From assembly GCA_025677815.1 (NCBI GenBank), contig JAIXMP010000042.1, forward strand, positions 248,001 to 312,000: a stretch of DNA of 64,000 bases. Direction: 5' to 3'. Position 1 is the stretch's first letter. Every line of letters starts with the position of its first letter. Both the position numbers and the translations under genes were made by a program. Of this stretch, positions 34,136 to 44,036 are shown piece after piece. Source of the stretch: Phascolomyces articulosus (taxonomy: Eukaryota > Mucoromycota > Mucoromycetes > Mucorales > Lichtheimiaceae). A model generated the notes under the pieces. It saw nothing but the letters and a program-made list of their open reading frames with translations. It searched no databases and was not told the origin of the DNA.

Positions 34136-36502
34136 AAAAATAGCAATATAAATAGTTTTGTTTTATTTTATATACTCTCCCACTTGTTCTAAAATCGTCA
34201 TTTGTTCTCTTCCTTTTCCAACCTTTTTTATTCATGTATAAACACACGATACACACCCAATTTCTCTTTGATTTGTATAAGCCAATATATCCTCTTCTTC
34301 TTTTTTTATATGTATAATGATTATTATAAAATTGTTTTATTAATGTGATAATTTTATATTATGACCAATTGAAAAGAAAAAAAAAAGACATACTGTCTTT
34401 TGTTATTAGCTATGCGATCATGGTGGTTAATACATAAAAGTGCATATGGTGCAACTGCTCTTAAACCAACAAAATTTTTGACATTTTTTTAGATCTATCT
34501 AGTCAATGAAAACAAAGATTAAAAAAAAAATTAAAACATAAGTTGGATAGAGTAGTATGTGTAGTTTAAAGTTATGGTTTAGATTTTGTATAAGTGCCGA
34601 TCCTATTGAAGAGATAGGGTTTAAAGATTGACGCTTCACTAAGTGAAATCTTAGAATGTTAGTAAAAATGTTCTACCTATACAAGGAATGTAAACACAGA
34701 ATGTAGTGTTGAAAATACCTCTTGGAACTTAGTACTCCTTTTCAGTTGCTTGTTTTTTCTATGATAACGCCCATTGCTTGGATTTCTTTGTATTATCAAG
34801 GGGATATGATAAAAATAAAACATCCAAAGGTGCTCAAGTTCTGTTCTACGCTAACTCGTCATCTGTTCAACAAAATTAAATTAATATGATAAATATGAGG
34901 ATAATTGTGTGAAAATCCGGTCATTACTGTATAAAAAGTTTATGACCGAAATAAATATGTATTCTACAAACTGTACTTTACGTACACAAAATATTATTTA
35001 GTTGATAGTTATTTGTTTGTAAAATATTTCGACCAACGACAAGCATATCGTTATTACTTGTCACGCTACCATAACGTATCTCTCTTCGGATAATAGTTTT
35101 TTTTTGGTGCATATGCTACAACTATGCTTGAAGTAATATAGTTTCTGTAGGTGTTACGATCCTTCTAATTATTTACCATTAAACAACAATCGATGCCCAC
35201 ATTAACCGTATGGGCAGTAATAAGAAATATGAACTCAATCAATAAGTATAAGCATTTAAAGTTGATTTGTGTTTGTGTCTCATTGAACCATATATGTGGT
35301 TAAGTGTACTACAAATATGTCTTGTCACAAATATGCTGTTGAGGTCTAAACTAGACCTTATGAGACATAGAAGTATATAGCTAATTCGTAACAGTGGTAT
35401 AAATTTACAAAACCCATATGTTTCCAGCAGCTAAAACAAATCGCCAGCACTTGGCGTTGTAAATAAGCCAAATAATACATACCCATCGGGTTACACAACA
35501 ATATGCAGATAATGGTTGCGCACTGATATGCCTGGTTTCATTTATTTGCTAACCAAACGAGGAATTCTGCAGCCAGCCCATTTTTTGGTACCTATTTGCT
35601 TTACTCGTTATGCACCTCTTCCATACGCTTCAGATAAAATACATATATATCAATGATAATAAAAACCTTTTATTTTATTTTACATAATCTAGTTTAAATT
35701 CAAAAATGACATCATAGACATATCTCGACGTATGATAACGTTATATAAAGATATGGAGGCAAATGCAGTAATTTTTGCTTTTTTTTTTAGAAAATCGGCA
35801 AGTGCGTATGAAATGATCAAGAGAGTAACAACCTTCTCGCATCATGGTACGCACTTTTAAAAATATGATACAACTAATAGTAATATAAATTTGTTTACTA
35901 TATTTTGATCGATGGACTTTCCAAGCGTATTTTTTAAAAATCACTTCATCTGAGAATCATATTCTGAAAAAAAAGGTTTAGTTCCAAAATATTAAGTTAT
36001 ATAAAATGCGTGTTTTTTATACTATGGTTAAATCAAGTACTCCATCATCCACAGCTGTTGTTGTTTCTTTTTTTCATCTCAGTGAACCAAAGGGCAGAAA
36101 TAAACTCGAGAGTGGATTGCTGTAATTCCCAATTCGGTTGTTTTGCATTTAGTTGATGATTATTAAAGCAGAATAATAATAACTAAGAAAAAAAAACTAT
36201 ATCATCGAAAACTAATTACTTAATATTTATACTATTGACTTATAGATAAATTTGTATAGGATGAAAATACAATGAATACATCGCAATTTGACAACAGTTT
36301 TATAAATAGACTACTACCAATTTTGTGATCGGGTTGTGCAGAAATTATGAATGTGAATGTTCAGGAGTAATTTAAACACAACATTGTAAACCTTCATTCC
36401 TTCTTTTCATTCATACTGAAAATACTGTGCAACAGGTGAAAAAAAAAGTATATAAACTTTCTTTCTCTGATGTGTTCCTCCTTTTTAACCAATAATTAAA
36501 TC
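34136..36502. other. Long intergenic region, no gene seen
   Basis: About 2.4 kb of AT-rich DNA. No domain is recognisable on either strand. The last 60 bases before 36503 have a TATA-like AAGTATATAAAC at about 36446 and a pyrimidine-rich leader, fitting a promoter for the secreted-protein gene. Confidence 0.55.
36446..36458 (+). promoter_or_regulatory. TATA-box-like element upstream of the secreted-protein gene
   Basis: The TATATAAAC-type sequence lies about 50 bases 5' of the ATG, with a CT-rich stretch (CTTTCTTTCTCTG) between. Position and sequence suit a core promoter; this is inference. Confidence 0.35.
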
Positions 36503-36975
36503 ATGGTTAAAATTCTTGCTGCCGCCTGTAAGTATTGTTGTTGTGACAAACTATTTTTTTCTTTATTCCAAAACGTAGAATAGTCAAATAAACAAAAAAA
36601 AACCATTTTTTATTATTCATAAACATTTTAGGTTTTATTCTTGCTACTGCTTCCACTCTTGTGTCGTCTGCCCCGTGCAACTGTGACCTCAACACTGCTT
36701 TGGGAACTTTCAGTGATCGATATATAGGACATTGTAAATCGCGTAACTTTCATGAAGCAGAGCGTGTTGGAGGACAGATGAGAAACGCTGTCGAAAATGC
36801 ATGTACCGGTTATTTTCAAAATGAGGCTACTGTACACTTCCAAAGAGCGGCATTTGCCTGTGTCCAGGCTGCTGAGAATCAAGATATCAACGCATGTGTA
36901 TCTGCTGGAACGACAATTGATGGAATGAGGGCAACATTGGATGTGTCTTGCAGTTCTACAACACCATTTGGGTAG
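36503..36975 (+). CDS. Small secreted cysteine-containing protein, function unknown
   Basis: Two exons, 122 aa: 36503-36527 and 36632-36975. The intron falls inside the signal peptide, which reads MVKILAAACFILATASTLVS with a likely cleavage after SSA. The mature part has seven cysteines (in APCNCD, IGHCKS, ENACTG, AFACVQ, INACVS, DVSCSS) and is mostly helical, without low complexity. I do not recognise the family. Small secreted Cys-bearing proteins in fungi are often cell-wall or host/microbe-interaction proteins, but nothing here proves that. It stands alone in gene-poor DNA. Confidence 0.75.
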
Positions 36976-37600
36976 ATAATAATAATAGTAATACTTTCTC
37001 CTTACTCTATTGCTTCCCTTTTATCAATATATTATTACTCTTCAAACTGTTGTAATGGTTCGAAAATCAAATAAATTATTATACAACTTCTATTTTTTTT
37101 TATAAATAACCGAGTTGTTGATACCATCGCTATATACTCTTCTTTGTCTTGTATATTATAAATAACAATTTTTTTTTGGAATAGCAAATTGAGATGCTAA
37201 TTGGCGTTCACGTTCTATTATACATCTTTAATAATACCCTCAACCGTTTCACGATGGACTTAATACTATATCAATAATATACTGCCTATTGACATTCTTT
37301 AATATCTAACCGGAAATTTCAGTATCAAAGAAATATTATATTTCACTTTTAAGCTATATTTTCCTCAGTAAAGAAGTGACTCCAGAATAGTATTTAAGAA
37401 GAAAAAAAAGCAGTGATCAAGAATATTCCATTTAAGAAGGAGAGTACAAAACACTCATGCTAGACAGTGATACAACAATCAGATAGATGGATGATTATTA
37501 GGTCTTTCTTGTTACTTTTTTTTTTTTTTTGCTATGATATTATTACATTCTTGTACACTCTTTGTATTATCAAGAGAGAATGGTAGAAAGAAATATCGAT
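36976..37600. other. 3' flank and AT-rich intergenic DNA
   Basis: No gene seen. A long T run is at about 37517-37530. Confidence 0.5.
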
Positions 37601-37860
37601 TGATGCTTACGTTCCAATATATACTCGTTATCTATTTAATGAAGTAACATTAAGCACATGTTCACAATAAACAGCAAGTAAATATACGCATCGCAGCGAG
37701 GAGCCTGTGGACCGCTGTCGCATACAACACTTCCCACTCCTGGTTGAAGCACCGGGTCTTTCTCACCCCGTCTTGAATAAGATTCAATGACGAGTTGCTG
37801 GGCACGGATGAAAAGAGAGAAGAGAGATATTTTTTATCTTTTTATTTTTAAGCGCGTCTT
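37560..37860 (-). mobile_element. Possible LTR-retrotransposon remnant (polypurine tract plus LTR start)
   Basis: On the minus strand a purine stretch, AGGAGTGGGAAG (37725-37736), is immediately followed by TGTTGTATGCGACAGCGG. That is the expected layout of a polypurine tract next to the 5'-TG of a 3' LTR. The region is visibly richer in G+C than its surroundings. Upstream, minus-strand translation is open for about 50 codons (RAQQLVIESYSRRGEKDPVL). No second LTR, target duplication or pol domain was found, so this is a weak call. Confidence 0.35.
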
Positions 37861-38257
37861 CGGATTTTCAAAGAATGTCATGCAGCATAATACCTCCCTC
37901 TTTTATTTTATTTTATTATTTTTTTGAGGTTCTTAAACAATGCAGACATGCCATAAAAACCAACAAAAAGCTAGCATTTTAACTGATCAAGAACAGCTTA
38001 GTAATTAAAAGACAAGTTACATATACCAGGTATATATATTCGAAATTCAACCTTTATTATTTTGAACAACAAACTAATTTTATGTTGAAAAGATTTTTAG
38101 ACTTGCGTCATTTGGAATGCTTAGTCCATTACATATTATGATCAAGTGGTCACAAAAAACATAATAGGATTGAACAAAAACCGTGCTCATGAATTCTAAC
38201 AACAAGATTTGACTGAAATGCTTGAAGTTCATCGGAATCTCTGTCTTGCCTGTATTT

Positions 38258-38340
38258 ACATTTAAATGTCAATAAGGTACCTTTAAATATATATAAATGC
38301 ATTTAAACCCATTTAAATGGTCCTATTGTATGCTCATATT
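38258..38340. repeat. Cluster of TTTAAAT palindromes, left part
   Basis: ACATTTAAATGT, TTTAAATATATATAAATGCATTTAAA and CATTTAAATGG-type words crowd together here. The same words form the terminal repeats of the element at 38602-38730, so this may be a related, decayed end. Confidence 0.5.
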
Positions 38341-38601
38341 TCGCACACTAGTGTATAGTTTATCATGGTTACGTTGTGCAACTTCATGTGGCGTTTTATT
38401 TGCTACTATTATTGTTTACCATTGATACCATAGCATGTTACCCTTCATTACAACATTACACTTCAGACAATCGCGATATTGCATATCACACTGATAGCTA
38501 CCAAAATCCATGGTTATTATATGTTACTTTGCCCTTTCTTATCCAAGAAAATGAGAAAAGTAATAAAAGACGAATGTGGGAAACACTTGTCACATGATGA
38601 A

Positions 38602-38730
38602 CTTTAAATGCATTTAAATGTTAAGCATTGTCACATTTATAAGTCTTTAAACTTAAATAAAAGTAACAAATGTGAATATAGGTAAAAAATGTAAATAAAA
38701 CATCAATCTAACATTTAAATGCATTTAAAG
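38602..38730. mobile_element. MITE-like element, 129 bp with 22-bp perfect terminal inverted repeats
   Basis: The left end (38602-38623) begins CTTTAAATGCATTTAAATG and ends TTA. The right end (38709-38730) is its exact reverse complement. Each terminal repeat itself contains the palindrome TTTAAATGCATTTAAA. The 85-base interior is AT-rich and non-coding. No clear target-site duplication flanks it. It abuts the 5' edge of the pseudogene that follows. Confidence 0.65.
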
Positions 38731-38747
38731 ACAATACCAAATTTCCG

Positions 38748-40147
38748 ATGCTTCTTGACCCAAAAGGAAGGAGATACCAACGGGCTAAACAAATGGAAAA
38801 GGATTTAAAATGCAAGTACTCTTCTTACTGCCAATCCCCTACTTTTCTCTTATTTGTGCCAGTGATTTGGTTTAATAAATCTCTTTATTTTTGACAGAGT
38901 GCGGCAACGACAAGTATAATTTACAGTTCTGGAGTTTGTTCGCTATTAGTAATATTTTCAGTAACACGAAGCGTCAATTAACAGAAGTATGTTGCAACAC
39001 ATAACCAAGAGAAATTGTCACTAAAATATAGCATCAACACTAGGAACATTTTGAAAACGAAACCATTGCTCGCGCTACGGATGTATTGAATAAAAATGAA
39101 AAAAGACAGTGCAGTCAAGTAGCTAGGTTAGTGTTTACTAATTGGGCACCATATGGTTGTATATAAAGCACTGTTGACCTATTGTTTATTGTTGGTTCTC
39201 TAGTTCTAGTGAAACCGTTGGTAACTCATCGGCTTCGGTTATAAATAATGATGTAGACTATACATTTTACGAGAAACTATCGAACTCTGCTCTACTTCCA
39301 ACAAATCGTTCTCACCTTTTTAAGCTTGGACACTATTTGGTAAGTATACAATGAGCTTCTATTTAAACCGTTTCCTTTCCGAGCCTAACGAATAATTGTG
39401 ATTGCTCAATAGTACATAGGGAAACATTATGATATTCCACAGGATACAATCAATAAAATTCTTGATTCAGACGAAGAAGATGAAGAGCTTTTAAATCGAG
39501 CATCACTATTGACAATGCAACAATGGTCATTTGATGACCCGAACCAATCAAATATGCTGCGGTACAGTTCAATGATTTTTATGCATATGGTGCTTTAGCT
39601 CTTTTTTTTTCTATAGAATGTCGCTTCTATGAATTATAGACGTAGCTCATAAACATTACAAGGAATTCATGAAACAAGTAATCTCAGAAAGGCAGTATAA
39701 TGAACTAAGACTAAAACAAGTTGAAGTTCGGTAATTGGATTATACCAGCCTTCAAATCATCGATACTGTTGCAGCGGTAATCACGTTTTTCTTTTTGAGC
39801 TCCAGAAAATAATTATATGGATTAATTAATGCATGCTAAAATAGTTTAAAGATCAAACACATGAAGCGTTGATATATTTAGCCAAGATGAAAGTAGAAAT
39901 ATTGGAAACAGAGTACGATTGCCAAGTTCTTAAAATCATCGATGTGATGGAATACTTGTAAGCGTCTTCCAAGATTTTGCTTCGCTATTCACTGACAATT
40001 GTTTATTGAATGTTTTCAACTAGAGTACGGCACTTGACTTCTGGTACAAAGGTGGGAGAGGATGAAAGCGAACTTGACGTGATGTTTGTTTGCTGCTCCG
40101 TTTTAAACAAAATTTTCCGGGATACGCAATTCAAGTTCTATCCCATT
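38748..40147 (+). pseudogene. Multi-exon gene remnant of unrecognised family, truncated by a LINE insertion
   Basis: Exon-like blocks with good splice sites read: MLLDPKGRRYQRAKQMEKDL (38748), ECGNDKYNLQFWSLFAISNI (about 38900), EHFENETIARATDVLNKNEK (about 39043), a block ending LLPTNRSHLFKLGHYL (39204-39340), one starting YIGKHYDIPQDTINKILDSD and ending QWSFDDPNQSNMLR (39413-39561), then HKHYKEFMKQVISERQYNEL, FKDQTHEALIYLAKMKVEIL and finally SGTKVGEDESELDVMF...KIFRDTQFKF (to about 40140). An in-frame TGA after MSLL (about 39630) and a TAA after VEVR (about 39732) break the chain. LINE sequence then begins, so the C-terminus is lost. The family is unknown to me; it has the look of a lineage-restricted protein. 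Confidence 0.5.
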
Positions 40148-41140
40148 TGCTTGCCGCACAGCTTTATACACAATTCACAGACCAAAACTCGAGTGTAGTT
40201 TAGCAATTCTTTTATACACCAAAACACAAGTTAAACAATTAGAACGCGCCCAAAACAATTGTATAAGAATGATATTTGGTGCACACAAGAACTCAGAAAC
40301 GAAAGTCATGAGACACTTAACAAACCTCCCAAGTATAGAAGAAAGAACAAATATATTACAAGCCAAGTTTCTACTACGAGCTACACTTATCCCTGATGAC
40401 ACTCACCTTTCAACTTTACAGCCTCAATTAAATACACAACCCTCCACCAGTCAGTGGATCAAACTACAACAAGGAACATTGTGGAAACTAGTTGAAGACA
40501 ATACTGAATACCCATCAAACTGTGATACTAAAACTATTTCAAAGCAATATCGTGCTGACAACCTAACGACCACTATTGAAGCAACAACGGGTTCCAAAAC
40601 TTTAAAAGCCTGCAGACCGAAACTTGGCGTAGATCCAATTATGGATTCCAATGACAAAAAAAGGAACGAAGTAGAATTATTCGATGGCGAATAGGATGGC
40701 TCCCTGGTGGTAGAACAAAAACATGCAAATCCTGCAACACATCAACATTGACTAAAAAACATGCTATACAGTGCTTACGGATGCACCGTCGTTTACATAT
40801 TCCTCACCACAAAACAGATGATCCAATCTCCTTTTTCCTCAACAAATTACCGAAATCGAAGCCAACTTCCAGTTCAAAAATCCAACAGATCCAGCATAAA
40901 TGGCCGACAGTATGCCGCATATTAGCAGAGCTTGATTATCTACAGCATCCAGAATCCAATCAACAACAATGTATTGATCCAGACCCGGGCCAAGCTCAAA
41001 TCAAATGGATTGAACCTCTACCTTCTCCTGGAATAGACTAGATAAGATATCCCCCCCTCCTTTATCGAATACAATTATCTGTACAAGAAAAAAAACACCA
41101 ATAAACACTTCCCCCCAACTTAGCTTGATTTCCCTTTCCC
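40148..41140 (+). mobile_element. 5'-truncated non-LTR (LINE) retrotransposon, reverse-transcriptase C-terminal region
   Basis: The conceptual product starts inside the reverse transcriptase thumb region: ALYTIHRPKLECSLAILLYT, then VKQLERAQNNCIRMIFGAHK and NSETKVMRHLTNLPSIEERT (frame of 40269-40694). One frameshift near an A-run (about 40660) leads to RWRIGWLPGGRTKTCKSCNT and a zinc knuckle C-x2-C-x10-H-x4-C (CKSCNTSTLTKKHAIQC), ending in WIEPLPSPGID and a stop at 41041. The 3' flank has A-runs. It lacks the endonuclease and most of the RT, so it is a dead-on-arrival copy. A second piece of the same type lies at 7307-7515. Confidence 0.8.
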
Positions 41141-41747
41141 CACAATGACCCTTAGACTAAGCAATTTCAAATATGTAACAAACCATTTTATGTACTTTTT
41201 ACTTTTACGCTATACCTTTTCCCTGTTCCTCAAACAGGGTTTTTTCTTTTATTACTTTATACTTTTTTATGATCTGTCTCGAACAAGTATGTCAGCTTTG
41301 ACGCTGTGTTCAAAGGAGACATTAAATAAAACAATAATTTTCATCGTAACATGGGAGATGACCTTTATAGAATATCGATGGGAGGGGTATTTATATATTT
41401 TCTAAACTACTCAGGATATAAGACATAGAATGATGTAATAATATAATAATAGCATTACAGTTATGTGTCTTACCAATAATAATAATATTATTCCTCAACA
41501 AGCAGTTATTCAAAAAGAAAGTCTGTGAAACATAATATTCATAGTTATGTCATAATTACATATATTGATGATAGTGGTTTACTATTCTAATAAAATGACA
41601 CAATTATTATACTACATATGATGACATGGTGGTTGTATTATTGTATTATATATATATTCTATTTAATCTATACTGTTGTTATAAAAAAGCATATATTTTT
41701 TCTAGCTGTATCTATTTCTAATAATTAACCGTAAGGTTAATTATGCT
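41141..41747. other. AT-rich intergenic, no gene seen
   Basis: Frames here are hydrophobic, low complexity and without domains. A stretch GGTATTTATATATTTTCTAA near 41388 resembles one near 50950. Confidence 0.5.
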
Positions 41748-43025
41748 TTATTTACAACTCCTGGAAGAAGAAGACTGAATGATAATGAGTTGCTCTTTGG
41801 CGTATTCAATAAGTTGTTGATAAAGTTGAATTGTCCTGGTTTCCCGGAGTTTTTCTTCATCTTCTTTAGCACTATCATCTTGTTCTTGTTCTGCTCCATT
41901 ATCATAATTTTCTAGCTCATCATCAACAGCAGCATCGTCATAGCCGTCTTCATCATCAACGTATCCACTGTATTCTTGCGTTTTTTCTAATTTCTCTAAT
42001 GTTCTGCTTAACGACCTCAGCTTTTTTTGTTCTTTAATGATTTCCTTGCGGTAATCTTTGATGCACTCATCTAAAAGTACAACCCACTTTCTTGCTCTAT
42101 AATAAAATTATGCTCAATTAATTATTACTTTTTTTTTTCAAAAAAAAAAAAAATCCAATAAAGTGCGATTAAAAGAATATGACATCACTATAGTACACAA
42201 TATTATTATTTTTCGAAATGACTTACTCTTTATTTGGTAAACAAGTAATATGATTGATAGGATGGTGTTCTGTTTGGTCATCTATATCGTCAAATTTTCG
42301 TTTTTTGTTATTGTAAAATACATCTGATTCAGTCTCTAGTAATAACGAAAAAAAAAGACACAAATGGAAGCATAGGTTGGATTATTAGATGGAGAGAGTA
42401 AATAGAATGATTTAATGAAAGAAATATACTCACCTCTTTGATCACCGGGATTATCAATGAGAGCAGGTTGAAAAACAAAAGAATCGCCGTCTTGTTCCGT
42501 AATAGTAGATTCTTCCAAGTAAGAAGAATATATTTGTGCTGCTCCTTCAAATAATGGAAACGTAACTCCTTCGTTTCTTTCATTATTAAAAGAAGCATCA
42601 CTAGTAGTTGTCGATAATTCATAATCTTCAGCTTTGCTTGAAATCATATTATTGATATTATGAATAATATACTCAGGGATATTATCAGGTCCAACAAAAG
42701 CATACTGTTTTAAAGTCAAAGTGTTTGATGCTGGTGTATTTTGTTGTGTAGTTTTTACTTGAAGTGAATTCATGATTTTCTCGTATTCTGCAATGATGAG
42801 TTCAGATGGTTCTGGAGTGGAGATTCTTTCTGATGTTTTACTGTTTATAATAATAAAGTAGTATGTATTTAAAATAGTATAAAAGTGAGAAGGAGAGTGT
42901 AGGAAAGGCGGGTTTTTTTTTTTTGCACGATTCTATTAACAGGACCTTTTTATATAATATGCTGAAATTTGACCATACCAACCAAATTTTAATAAAGAAG
43001 GTAATTCTATTGCCTGAAAATACAT
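41748..43025 (-). CDS. Acidic coiled-coil protein, function unknown
   Basis: Four exons, 303 aa: 43025-42979, 42840-42434, 42335-42227 and 42096-41748. The protein starts MYFQAIELPSLLKFGCKTSE. The middle is Ser/Thr/Asn-rich. A basic patch NKKRKFDD could be a nuclear signal. The last 115 residues form a coiled coil (DECIKDYRKEIIKEQKKLRS...RTLEKLEK), then a very acidic stretch (VDDEDGYDDAAVDDELEN), then a second helix (YQQLIEYAKEQLIIIQ) before SSSSRSCK. No domain is recognised. The layout suits a subunit of a nuclear complex, which is only a guess. Exon phases agree throughout. The start codon was chosen because the exon is open and splices in frame. Confidence 0.7.
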
Positions 43026-44036
43026 AGCATGCTATAAATAAAGTTTGTAGTGGAATATCTATTTTCATTGTTATCTTGTATCTTTTTTTCGTGCCTTTTT
43101 GTTCCTATTATATTATTACTATTGTGCAGATTACTTTTTAGAGTTGAGGGTAAATAAAAAAAAAACAATATATGTTTTTACTCGATTATTATATAAAAGT
43201 TACCACTCCAGTAGTGTCAATGATAAAATAAGGCATACAATTTAACTGGGCAGCTTTGGATTTTCATTGTATATAGAGTATCCTATTCTATCCTTGATTT
43301 TCATAAATTTATAGTTTAATATCAATATAATCTTGATTATTGGCAGCGCAGATTCATTAATCTATTACTGTGATAAAAATGCTTAACTAGTTGAAATAAG
43401 AGTTTTGTCTATATATTTTTTTTTAAAAAAAAACTGTTAGTGATGATTTTCCTTCGATCTGGGAGTACTTGTTAAAATTGCTGTGAATTTCAGGAGGTGA
43501 TTACACCCTTAAGGTTCCCGATCCAACCCATGGAAAAAAAACAAAAAAGTTAAACGTGCTTGAAAACATCATTGTTATCTTTTCCAGTCTTTCTTGAAGG
43601 TTGGTCTTTATTGTGTGTATCATATCTAATTTTATATTACAATACATTATGGTATAAAAATGATTTGCTAAATACGTTATACTTTTGCCTCAATAAGGTA
43701 TAATTTCATTGATTATGCTCTTCAAAGTAAAGAAATTTAATTCAACATGCCACTGAGTTCAAGACCAGTAATTTGTTGCTATTATTTACAGCTTATTAAT
43801 AAGACATCATATACTCATATCAAACATCTTTAACAAAAAAAAAAAAGATTATTAAATGATGCGATGATGTATCATATTGTAAACTAATAAATTATGCTAA
43901 AGTTCCTTACACCCATTTTTGGCAAGTAAGATGATTAGAAAATCACCCCCATATGCCATCATGACCACACCAAAAATTCTTCCACTCCTTTCTCCCTTCT
44001 TTATTTTTTATTACCTCTTTACTTTTTACTTTAAAA
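43026..44036. promoter_or_regulatory. Divergent intergenic region between the coiled-coil and MATH-BTB genes
   Basis: About 1 kb of AT-rich DNA between two start codons pointing away from each other. A conspicuous GC-richer island (about 43460-43540, with CAGGAGGTGATTACACCC) stands out but was not identified. Confidence 0.35.

Noticed and set aside
38376..38597. Frame with a signal-peptide-like start (hydrophobic LLLLLF run)
   Set aside because: It opens with GTG, has no upstream in-frame ATG or plausible exon, and lies in a repeat-rich stretch.
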